In this document: positions 1-9,151 of the stretch, one piece after another
How positions within the stretch are numbered: position 1 is the stretch's first letter
Layout: the number at the start of each line of letters is the position of its first letter
Assembly (NCBI RefSeq): GCF_038095975.1
Contig: NZ_CP146003.1
Span: 868,001-932,000 of the forward strand
DNA: 64,000 nt
DNA from: Mesomycoplasma ovipneumoniae
GTDB lineage: Bacteria > Bacillota_I > Bacilli_A > Mycoplasmatales > Metamycoplasmataceae
Reading direction: 5' to 3'
Notes under the pieces: model-generated
Database searches by the model: none
Seen by the model: the letters and a program-made list of their open reading frames with translations, nothing else
Told to the model about the DNA's origin: nothing
Made by a program: the position numbers and the translations under genes

Positions 1-2
1 CT

Positions 3-362
3 AAACATGAAAAGTGAAAAAACTACCAAAAACCATTTCTTGCCAATTTAAAACACGGAATGCTAAAAAAGGTTTTAAATCAGCATTCAAATTTATATAC
101 AAAAGTAAATTCTGAAAATAAATTAGACGCACTTGGGCCTGGATCTTCGGGATCGATGGCTATTGATTCAGGTTTTAATTTAATTGGTATAAATTATTCG
201 TATTCGACTGACTCAGAAAACAACACTTTTTCAAATGCAATTTCATTAATGGAGGGTCAATCTACTTATCTTGATGGATTTAACGGCAATATTCGCGAGG
301 ATTTTAAGAAAAAATTACAAAAAGACGGCTTATATACAGTTAAAATTAATCCAAAATCCTAA
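3..362 (+). CDS. C-terminal part of a DUF31-type putative serine peptidase (cut by window edge)
   Basis: The frame is open from the first bases, with a TGA read as Trp, so the gene starts before the window and only about 119 residues are seen. The motif LGPGSSGSM, followed by a short beta-rich stretch (FNLIGINYSY), is what I expect around the nucleophilic serine of trypsin-like folds and of mycoplasma DUF31 proteins, which include the immunoglobulin-cleaving MIP proteases. Proteins of this family are usually exported or lipid-anchored, but the N-terminus that would show this is missing. Family assignment rests on motif recognition only. Confidence 0.6.
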
Positions 363-383
363 AAATTATCTTAGCTAATTTTT
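361..383 (+). terminator. Weak terminator-like hairpin after the DUF31-type gene
   Basis: An 8-bp stem (AAAAATTA / TAATTTTT) with a 7-nt loop overlaps the stop codon of the upstream gene and ends in a short T run. The stem is all A/T, so it is weak. Confidence 0.4.
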
Positions 384-543
384 AGGATTAGCAGTTTTTG
401 GCTTTTTTAGATATTTTATTTTGCATTTTTGGCAAAATTCGCGGGCAATTTGGCAAATTTGGCCTAGTATTTTGAGCAAAAACACTTAATTTTAAATCTG
501 ACCATCACGAATGAAAAATCTACTTATTAATCAAATAAAGCAA

Positions 544-1055
544 ACTAAAAAAGCAAAACATGAAATTTTAAACTACTTTTTTAGTTTAAAACACTGACAA
601 AAATCATAAAAAATACAACAACTATTTAAACTCAATGTAAATAGAAAACTCGTTTTTCTTACATTGAGCCTAAAAAAATATATGAAGTTTTGAAAGAGCA
701 ATAATTAAAAGCCATAAATTTGAAGATTTCTAAACGGTTAAATTTAAGACATCCCATCATATCTAAAAATATAATGGATAATTCGCATTTGATGTTTTTT
801 TTATGACAAAAAACATAATCAAGTCCCCCTTAATTCTAATCTCAAAAATTTATTAATTTATTCTTAAGTGAGTTTAATTATAGCAGAAATTTTTTTTTAG
901 ACCAAGTATTTTTTTTTTTTTTTGTTTTTTTACAAAGGTTAATTCCAAAATAATAAAAATTAAGATTTTAGCCTCAAAAAACACGGATTTAGCGGTATTT
1001 TTGCATATTTATATTCACTAAAAAGCGAATTTTTCCATCAAACTGGGAAACTCAA
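544..1055 (-). repeat. Non-coding repeat, copy 1 (A-tract promoter plus decayed reading frame)
   Basis: This fills most of the 935-bp gap before msrB. About 510 bp can be aligned by eye with 5043-5567. Read on the minus strand the order is a conserved block (around 960-1040), an A tract of 15, a promoter, an AGGGGGA ribosome-binding site and an ATG at 816. The reading frame then stops after 17 codons. The sequence beyond stays similar between the copies but has stops in all frames, so it looks like a decayed gene behind a preserved promoter. I see no other gene in the gap. Confidence 0.7.
877..905 (-). promoter_or_regulatory. A-tract promoter, copy 1
   Basis: On the minus strand TTGGTC (905-900) and TATAAT (882-877) are separated by 17 bp, with a run of 15 A directly upstream of the -35. 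The same arrangement recurs at 5396-5423 and at 41707-41734. It reads into a frame that is now destroyed. Length variation of such tracts is a known phase-variation mechanism for mycoplasma lipoprotein genes; whether it applies here is inference. Confidence 0.65.
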
Positions 1056-1261
1056 GGTTAGATGGTTGAATCCGGTTTTTGATCCAATTTTATTATTGTT
1101 ATAAATTTTTTTGTTGATAAAAGTCTTTGCATTTTTGCTAATCTGGGTTAAAATGATACTTTTTTTAAAAATTTTAATAAAAAAGTGCTATTTTTCATAT
1201 TTTAAATAAATTCAAATTCATAATATTAAATGAATTTTTTAAAAAATAATTTTAAAAATGG

Positions 1262-1267
1262 TATAAT
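1262..1267 (+). promoter_or_regulatory. -10 box of msrB
   Basis: A perfect TATAAT lies 30 bp before the msrB start, followed by the ribosome-binding sequence GGAG at 1289-1292. No clear -35 is visible, as is common in mycoplasmas. Confidence 0.55.
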
Positions 1268-1297
1268 TTATAAATTAAACTTTATTTTGGAGAAAAC

Positions 1298-1729
1298 ATG
1301 GAAAATAACAAGAAAAAACTTGATCATTTGAACGAATTACAATACAAAGTTACACAAGAAAATTTTACAGAACCACCTTTTGATAATCTTTATAACGATA
1401 ATTACGAAGAAGGTGTTTATGTTGATATTATCGACGGAACTCCGCTTTTTTTGTCTTCAACTAAATATAATTCAGGATCCGGTTGACCATCCTTTTGAAA
1501 ACCTTTAAACGAGGACTCAGTTGTTGAAGTTCTTGATTTTAGCCACTCAATGACTAGAGTTGAAGTTCGCTCAAAAAATGCTGATTCCCATTTAGGGCAC
1601 GTTTTTAATGATGGACCTAAAGAACAAGGAGGAAGACGTTACTGTATTAATTCAGCTGCCCTTAAATTTATTCCTAAAAATGAATTAAAAAATAATAATC
1701 TAGAGCACCTTTTAAAATACTTTGACTAA
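1298..1729 (+). CDS. msrB: Peptide methionine-(R)-S-oxide reductase
   Basis: A 143-aa cytosolic enzyme that reduces methionine-R-sulfoxide in oxidised proteins. Visible MsrB motifs are [20 protein letters not shown] and [10 protein letters not shown], the last holding the catalytic Cys at about residue 116. Two TGA codons encode the Trp residues of GSGWPSFW. The two CxxC pairs that bind zinc in many MsrB enzymes are absent: the positions before TPLF and before SHLGHVF hold no cysteines. It is therefore a zinc-free type, and GSG replaces the common GCG, so the resolving thiol is also missing there. It appears to be a single-gene unit with its own promoter. Confidence 0.93.
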
Positions 1730-1795
1730 ATTTTATTTAAAACAAAATAAGAAAAATTATTACTTTTAATAATTAATATTGTAAAATTTTAAATT

Positions 1796-3463
1796 ATGAA
1801 ATTACTAAGAAAATCAAAATTAAACTTTTTATTTTTTTCAGTAATTTTTTTATTTTTATCAAGTTGTTCAGTTGAGTCAAATTTACCTGATAAAATAAGT
1901 AAAGATATTGATGATTCACAAAAAATTGCTGCACCGCCTAAACAAGAGCAACCATCTCAACCATCAAATCCAGGTCAAAATCCTTCAACTCCAGGTCAAA
2001 ATCCATCAACACCTGGTCAAAACCCATCAAATCCAGGTCAAAAACCATCGAATCCATCAAATCCAGGAATTGATAGAGAAACCCAAATTGATAAGGATAA
2101 AACTCAAGAAGAAAAAAAGAATCCAGGCATTAGTCAAAAACCTGATTTGCCACCCGCTGTTATAGAAATCCCTGATGAGATTGAAGAAAAACCAGGTGTA
2201 ATTAAAATAACAGATGATAAAAAGGGCTCAGAACAGCCCAAAATTCCATCTTTTACACCGCAAAAACCGAGCGATGAAGAAAAAATTATTCCCGAACCTT
2301 TTGACCCAAAAAAGGATGGAAAAGAAACTGATGTCCAATTAGCTCAATTAAAAGGTTATCTTTCAACTTTACCTAGTTCATTTCGCATTACAAAAAGCAT
2401 GCAAGATTTATACCCCCTAACAATAATCGGTAAAGGTAAAAGCGATGAATATAAAAATTTTTCTTATGTAAATTTTATTGACCCAATCCAAAATTTGAAC
2501 GATAAGTATTCGATTAAATTAGATTTTTCTAACGCTGTTGTTGCTTCCACAGGCGCTTCAAACCAAGAAAAACCTATAAATAACGTGCTTTTATTTTTGT
2601 ATCTTAAAGATAATGAAACAATTAAATCGTCAAAAACAGTCAGTCTTTTTTATAAACAAGAAGAGGCATCGAAAATAAATTTAATAGGCAAGAAATTACC
2701 TGATAATTTTAAAAACATTTTCCCATCATTTTTAGCTTTTTCTTTGCTAAACTCCAACAATGATGTCATTTCCAACCCGTTTTTTAATCAAATTGGTCAT
2801 GTTTTAAATGATCGAAATTTTGGGGTTGGACTTAAAGATACTTTTGCCGAATTTAGCCCTGAAATTAGCGATGATGAAAAGGAAAAATATGGATTTGATG
2901 TTGTTAGCGCTCAACCTGATGATGAAAATGGAAAATTAAGACTTAATTTACAAATTTGAAAAATAGATAAAGATACTGAGATAAAAACGTTTTTACCAAA
3001 TAATAAAAGTCTTGAATTTTCAGGTTTAGCTAAAAATTCAGACAATATTTACCAAATCGAATTATCAAAAAATACTTTAGAAATTGATGTTTTAAAAAAT
3101 GATGTTAAAAAAACATTATTAGAAAAAGATTTAAATTCCGAGTTTAGTAAAGGCACATTTTTAAAACATTTATTAGACCACTTATATATAAGAGTTAATG
3201 CCGAAATTAATAATAAGTGGATTAAATTATCTGAAGTTCAGCATGATGGATGATTGTTTTTCCCGCAAATTCAATCTGCAAATTTAATTGTCAAACAATT
3301 AATAGATAATTTGACTTTAGAAAGAAATGGTAAAAAAATAACTTGAATCTTAAATTTAAAAACAGTTTTACTAATTAACAATCAAATTTTGACCCCTAAT
3401 GGTGAATTTTTCCATGGTAAGGAAAAAATTCACAAAATTAGTGGTGTTCTTGAAATTAATTAA
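1796..3463 (+). CDS. Putative proline-rich surface lipoprotein
   Basis: 555 aa. A lysine-containing N-terminus, a hydrophobic stretch and the lipobox LSSC (Cys near residue 24) predict a lipid-anchored exported protein. Residues of about 55 to 100 form a low-complexity linker built from units such as PSTPGQN and PSNPGQK, followed by an acidic Pro/Lys-rich stalk. A folded domain of about 350 residues makes up the rest and reads through several TGA-Trp codons. I do not recognise this domain. The linker probably projects the domain from the membrane. Variation in unit number between strains is plausible because the units are near-identical at DNA level. Confidence 0.75.
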
Positions 3464-3547
3464 AAAAATTTCAAGTAAATTTTTTTAATTAATTATTTTT
3501 TCTAGTGGTACAATTTAATACAATTTTGAAAATTAAAGGCCAAAATT

Positions 3548-4909
3548 ATGAAAACTAAATCAAAAAACACACTTACAGAACGACAATTTATTTTTTATGG
3601 GCTAAATTATGTTGTAGGATTTGGCTTTATCGCCACTATTTCGAGAGTAATTAATCAAGGAATTTGGGGTGTTTTTGTCTTTATTCTAACATCTTTAATT
3701 ACTTTAGCTGTTATTTTTGCTTTTGCTCGAGCTGGCCAAAAATACCAAAATGAAGTTGGTGGTTCTTATGCATATGCTAAGAAAACCTTTAAAAATGGGC
3801 TTGTTTTTTTCACAGGTTGAAATCAAGTCGCCCGAATTATGCTTTTTTCGGCAACAAGTCCGCTATTTTTTTCAACTCTACTAACACAATTTGATCCTGA
3901 TCGCCAATGAGTTTATGTTTCAATCTCATTAGTAGTTTATATAATTTTAATTCTTGCCGGTAGTTTTGGGTTTAAGCTCTCAAAACAAATAATTTTAGTT
4001 ACTGCTATTTTTAAATGGGCAACACTTCTTATTGGTTTTGGTTTAATTATTTATTTAATTATTCAATCAAATACATATGGGCATACTTTTAGCCAAATCG
4101 AACCTTTTAGTGTTACATTATTCGCTAGTACAATTTTATCATTTATTTATTCTTATGGTGGTTTTGAGTCATTAGCGACAATTTCACAAAGTGTCGAAAC
4201 AAAACGGTTTAAAAAAGTAATAATTCTAATGTTTCTTATAGTAATTTCTTCCTATTTTTTATTTTATATAATTTTTATAGGACTTGGTAAAGAATATCTT
4301 TCAAACTTTGGACTTGAACAAGTCTACAAAACTCTTTGAGGTACCACAGGAGTATCACTTTTTACAATCGGATTATTCTTTAATCGAATGTCAGCAACAA
4401 TGGGATCGGTTCAACCTTATGCAAGATATATTGCCCCACTTGCTGAAGACGGTTTTTTACCTTCAATTTTTGCCAAAAAAAATAAGCACAACGAATACCA
4501 TCATGCTATTTATCTTTCAGTTTCGCTTGCTATTACTTCAAGTATAATTTTTACAATTATTCCTAGAATTGCCGGTGTTACAGACACCTTTGGTACAATT
4601 TTAAAGGCAGGAAATATTTCCTTTTTAATTCAGTATTTTCTCACACTCTTTACAGTTTTGATTTGAAAATGACGAAAAAACGAGCAAATACCAATTTGAG
4701 AAATTGTAATTTACATTATAGGTATGATTGTTATTTTATTTACCCTTATTGTTTCACAATTACCATTTATTAGTAGTAGTTCTGAAGAAGTAACTTTTGA
4801 GCAGTTTATACCTTTAATAAGTTACGTTGCCGCAATTTTAATTGGGTATATTGTTAAATTTTTAAATTCTTGACTAAAAAAGAGAAAATTGAGAAAAGTA
4901 GTTAGTTAA
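3548..4909 (+). CDS. APC-superfamily amino-acid permease
   Basis: 453 aa with about 12 hydrophobic segments across the whole length, typical of the amino acid-polyamine-organocation (APC) family. The start has the usual short N-tail leading into the first helix with VVGFGFIATISRV, where APC proteins have a glycine-rich unwound helix. The motif EVGGSYAYAKKTF and the loop RYIAPLAEDGFLPSIFAKKN also match this family. TGA encodes Trp at several points, for instance after VFFTG. It imports amino acids across the single membrane; the substrate cannot be told from sequence. It stands alone and ends in a strong terminator. Confidence 0.88.
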
Positions 4910-4928
4910 TATTGTTTTAAAGTCCATC

Positions 4929-4972
4929 AAAACATAAAAAAAGCTATGAATTCATAGCTTTTTTTATGTTTT
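4929..4972 (+). terminator. Intrinsic terminator of the permease gene
   Basis: A perfect 44-bp palindrome centred on GAATTC with a stem containing AAAGCTATGA and an A7/T7 tract. The symmetry means it can work from both directions. Confidence 0.9.
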
Positions 4973-5042
4973 AGTTTGCTATAAATTCAAAAAATTTCAA
5001 GAAAAATAAAGACAATAAGTTAAGCCGAATTTAAGTTTATTG

Positions 5043-5567
5043 ACTAAAAAAGCTAAAATTTTAACTTAAAAGGTAAAATTATGAAATTTTTAAACTACTT
5101 TTTTAGTTTAAAACACTAACAAAAATCATAAAAAATACAACTACTATTTAAACTCAATGCAAATAGAAAACTCATTTTTATTTATGCTGAGCCTAAAAAA
5201 ACATATGAAGTTTTGAAAGAACAATAATTCAAAGCCTTAAATTTATAGATTTCTAAACGGGTGAATTTAAGGCATTCCATCATATTTAAAAACATAATGG
5301 AAAATTCGCACTATTTGATTTTTTTCATGCAAAAAAACATAATTAATCCCCCTAATTCAATATCAAAATTTATTAATTAATTCTTAGTGAGGTTTATTAT
5401 AACATAATTTTTTCTTAGACCAAACATTTTTTTTTTTTTTTGCAAAAGCTTAGATTTAAAATAATAAAAATTAAGGTTTTGCCTCAAAAAACATGGATTT
5501 GACGGTATTTTTGCATATTTATACTCAGTAAAAAGTGAATTTTTGACATCAAATTGGAAAACTCAGG
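5043..5567 (-). repeat. Non-coding repeat, copy 2
   Basis: Homologous to 544-1055 over its full length, with scattered substitutions and one extra stretch of about 25 bp near its left end. It fills most of the 795-bp gap between the permease and dprA. On the minus strand it has the A-tract promoter, the AGGGGGAT ribosome-binding site and an ATG at 5340, followed by stops. Imperfect direct repeats of about 55 bp (4999-5053 and 5565-5623, core ATAAGTTAAGCC) flank it, as if the whole block had been inserted or duplicated as a unit. Confidence 0.7.
5396..5423 (-). promoter_or_regulatory. A-tract promoter, copy 2
   Basis: On the minus strand TTGGTC (5423-5418) and TATAAT (5401-5396) with a 16-bp spacer, and 15 A upstream of the -35. 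It points away from dprA, into a destroyed frame. Confidence 0.6.
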
Positions 5568-5633
5568 AAAAAAATAAAAATAATAAGTTAAGCCAGATTT
5601 AGGTTTATTTACTAAAAAAGAACAATAAAAAGA

Positions 5634-5656
5634 CTTTTTAGCTAAAAAGTTTTTTT
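5634..5656 (+). terminator. Terminator-like hairpin in the dprA leader
   Basis: The 16-bp palindrome CTTTTTAGCTAAAAAG is followed by seven T, about 50 bp before the dprA start. It could end leftover transcription from the left or attenuate the dprA operon. No -10 box is obvious between it and the gene, so read-through control is possible. Confidence 0.55.
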
Positions 5657-5704
5657 TAACGTTTTCTTGGTCTTTTTTCTTAATTTAGAGCAGAAGGAGG
5701 GCGT

Positions 5705-6484
5705 ATGAATAAAAAATTAATCCATTATGCAATCAAATATAAAGGGGATTATTTTTCAATCCAAAAGGCAATTCAACAAAATGAAGAGGTAAGTGATGAG
5801 CAAATAGAAAAAGTTGAACAATTAATTAATTCAGGGGAGGTTAGGGCAATTACAATTACAGATAAAAATTACCCTGAATCCTTGCGGATTCTTAAAAACC
5901 CACCATATGTGATATTTTATAGTGGCAATATCGAATTTTTAAATGACCTGCAACCAAAAGCTTCACTAATTGGTGAAAATTACATCCCCCAGGTTCAAAA
6001 TTTTTTTAATCGTTCACTTGATCAAATAATAAAAAGACACGTTTTAGTAACAAATGCATATAAAGGAGTGGAACAAAAAGTAATGGAATTTTTCCGTTTA
6101 CATGAAATACCAATTATTGGCGTTTCAGTAAATGGTGTTGAAAATCCTTGAATGTTTGAAAATTTTAAAGATTACGATAAATTGTTGATAATTTCTGAAT
6201 ACCCTAAGGGGGTCAATATTAATAAAAAACGGCTAATCCAGCGGAATCGATTAGTTGCCGCTCTTAGTAATTTTTTAGTGATTTATTCACTAAGGCAAAA
6301 AGGTGGATCACAAAATCTAGTTAATTATTTTCTCGATCTTGGTAAGGAAATTTATTGCTTTTATGATGATAATTATGAGAATCTAATTGATTTTAAAGGT
6401 TCTTTTGACTTAATTTATCAAGGAGCAAATTGGATAACTGAAATCAAAGATGTGCATTACAAAATAGGAATGGGTGAAGAATAA
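5705..6484 (+). CDS. dprA: DprA/Smf-like DNA-processing protein
   Basis: 259 aa, shorter than the usual 290-370. DprA binds incoming single-stranded DNA in the cytosol and loads RecA on it during transformation. Recognisable parts are DKNYPESLRILKNPPYVIFYSGN (residues about 58-80, given here only to mark the block), the SEYPKG segment and IQRNRLVAALS, which matches the family's RNRIIAGLS. The first Rossmann motif is altered: GEN replaces the usual GSR, and the glycine-rich SGxAxGID motif is not visible. A TGA at 6149 encodes Trp. The ribosome-binding site AAGGAGG at 5694-5700 is unusually strong for this window. The stop overlaps the next start by one base, so the gene heads the T4SS-like operon. 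Confidence 0.85.
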
Positions 6485-6795
6485 TGTATTTTTTAAGTTT
6501 ATTTCAAGACACAAAAGTTGGAAGTGAGTTATCGACTCTTGCAACTACGTTGCAAAATTGAATAAAATATCTGACTCAAATAGGAATGCCTGTTGTTGGC
6601 GGAATTTTAGTTGCCGCAATCGTCTTTTTTGCAACAATGCTTTCAATTTCCCACGATGTTGAAAAGCGGGATAAGTGAAAAAAAGCACTAATTTGATCTT
6701 CAATTGGATTTGTAATCATTCTAGTTGCCCTTGGATTATCAACAGTAATAATTTCTGTTGCAAGTTCAGCAGCAACTGGCGGAGCTAAAGGGTAA
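6484..6795 (+). CDS. Pilin-like (VirB2/Mbov_0395-type) small membrane protein
   Basis: 103 aa with two hydrophobic segments (about residues 36-55 and 72-95) separated by a charged loop, SISHDVEKRDKWKKALIW. This is the layout of VirB2/TrbC pilins and of the pilin-like ICE proteins annotated as the Mbov_0395 family in mycoplasmas. The paralogue at 54352-54720 sits at the same place in the ICE gene order. Stop and start codons overlap by one base on both sides (TAATG), so it is translationally coupled to dprA and to the next gene. It likely forms a short envelope-spanning structure. Assignment rests on size, topology and context. Confidence 0.7.
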
Positions 6796-9119
6796 TGTTT
6801 GGTTGACTTTTTAGTGGTTTAATCAATATTATTACCTACCCATTTTTTGTTTTAGGATGGTATTTACTTGTTTATTTACCTTTTTCAGTTATAGCCTTTT
6901 TTAATTATATTTTCGAAAAAATTGGCATAAACATTATTGTCCATGCAATTTTTCACAGACAAACTTTTTCGTTCGAAAGTCTTCCAATCGGTTTTTGAAT
7001 TTTTGCAATTGCCTCGATTTCAATGGGCTTTATTGTTCTTATTTTACGATATGTTAAATTTTTAATTATTCGCCGTAATTCTGCAGATACAGAAATTGCG
7101 GCAATGTCAAAAGTTAGTGTTGGCTCTTTTATTTTTATTTTTACTTTTCCGGTTATTTTTTTTGCTTTACTAATTGCGATTCAGTCAACCTTAACAATAA
7201 TAAATAATTATATTAGTGGTGATCAAAATTTAATTGATTTAATGTTAAGATCAGCATCAAATAAAATTCCTGACAGTGAAATTAAAACAATTAGTGAAGA
7301 ATTTAGTGTTCCATCTTATTCAACTTTTACGACAATGGAATCAGGTGAGGCAATAATTTTAATTATAACACTTTCGGCATCTTCAATTGTTGTTGCCTAT
7401 ATTTTAGGAATTAGTTTTATTTCACTTTTCACTGCATCAGCGCAACTTTTTATGAATTTTATAACAATGCCACTTTGAGCAGTAAGTAGCATTTGGGACG
7501 ATGGTCGAAAACTAAAAAGTTGAACAAGAACATTTTTTGGGCAATTTGCGGTAATTATTATTTACCAAGTCAGTTTTAATTTGTTCTTAATTTGAGTAGC
7601 TTCGACCTATAAAATTGCAGATTCAATTGATTTTGAAGGAGCAAAAGGGATATTTATCTTCCGTTTTTTGCTAAAAATATCTTTTATAATCGGGGGCGGA
7701 CTGGCAATTTCTACCTTTACTCGCCAAATTGCCGCTAATTATGGACAGGCCGGAGCTGTTGAACACCACCAAAGATTGGCTTCTTCTACTCTAAAAGTTG
7801 GAGGAGTTGCGCTTGCTGGGGCGGCCGGGACAATGTTTAAATTAAACCAAAATAATCACAAAAATGCTACTGATTTAACAGGCCTGCCTTCAAAATGAAA
7901 TCAAAAAGAGCCTTTTGATATTATTGATAATTCAATTCGTCCAAACCAAAAGCAAAGCCCTTGAAGAAATGCGATGAACCTAGTGGGAGTCGGGGCTGGA
8001 GTTGCTTATGCCGCGACTAAAGCTAAACCTTTGATTAAAAAGTGACGAAATTACAGAGCTAATCGGGCTTTAAATGGTGAACAAACAGGATTAAAAAATT
8101 TTTTTAGCAAAAAAATTAATAATTTATTCTCGAAATTTAAAAGGGGTGATTCAAGTCAAAATTTAGATAAAAAGCCAAAAAATACACGGTCAACTGTTGA
8201 AAAAACAGCAGAAAACCCATCATCTCAAGATAAAATCGAAGAAACAGCAAAAATGAATCAAAATGATGCATTATTGACTGAAAAAAGCCCAATTTCTGAT
8301 GATAAATTACAGCAAACTGATTCATTAAGTCAATCTAAAAATCAATCTACTGATGAAAAACAGCCAAAAATTGAAAAAAATGATGTTGAAATTGCGCCAA
8401 ATTTAGATCAACAAGAGAATTCTGAAAATAAATCTGATGAAAAACAGCAAACTGAAAATCCAGAAATAGCAGAAAAACCTGCAAAAAAACAAGGCTTTTG
8501 AGCTAGATTTTGAGGTGAGTGACCAAAAGAAGAGACTAAAAAAACGCGAAGAAAATCTTCCAAAACAAAAGATGAAACCTCTGAAAAAGAAGCTAAAAAA
8601 GTTAAAAAAGCAGTAAAAAAGAAAGAAACTAAAGCAGAAAAAGCAGCCGAATCTAAAGAAAAAAAGGTAAAAATTGAAAAATCTGATTCAAAATTAGATG
8701 AAAAAACTAGTGATACAAAAGAAAAGGCGAAAAAAGTAAAAACTAGTGAAAAAAGTAGCACTGCATCTGCAACATCAGACGAAAAATCTTCCATAGCTAA
8801 AGATGAAAATTCAAAAAACATTGAAAAATCAGGACCACAAATTGAACAAAATGATGAAAAAATCGACAATTCAGCACCTAAAAAAACATGAACTAGAAGT
8901 AAAAAAGCAGAAATTAATACTGACAGTCAAGCCCAAAACAATACTGAAATAATTTTAAATTCTGAATTAAGAACTGGTGAATCTAACCAAAATTTAAAAC
9001 CAGTTAAAGATGAATTAAACGAAAATATGACCAAAAAAGATCAGCAAATTCAGGACAGTTCAGATAAATCAAACACTAATAGTGCTAAAAAACAAGAAAA
9101 AGATAAGTTAAACAATTAA
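6795..9119 (+). CDS. VirB6-like polytopic membrane protein (Mbov_0396-type) with long charged tail
   Basis: 774 aa. The first 340 residues hold about six or seven membrane segments, ending in IIGGGLAISTFTRQIAANYGQ, which corresponds to ILGGGIAIKTIGEEFASYFGG in the ICE paralogue (52601-54346). This block is the VirB6/TrbL-like channel component of a type IV secretion system. From about residue 440 to the end the protein becomes a hydrophilic Lys/Glu/Ser/Gln-rich tail of over 300 residues, likely cytosolic, disordered or coiled, much longer than in the ICE copy. The tail is the main difference between the two and may bind DNA or a cytosolic partner; that is inference. ATG overlaps the previous stop by one base. 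Confidence 0.75.
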
Positions 9120-9151
9120 TACAAACTTTTTGTATTTTGGATAGGTAAATT

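Noticed and set aside
1908-2165. 85-codon open frame inside the lipoprotein gene
   Set aside because: It is the shifted reading of the proline-repeat linker, with no start signal of its own.
8408-8869. 153-codon minus-strand frame
   Set aside because: It mirrors the Lys/Glu/Ser-rich tail of the VirB6-like gene and gives a Ser/Phe-rich peptide without start signals.
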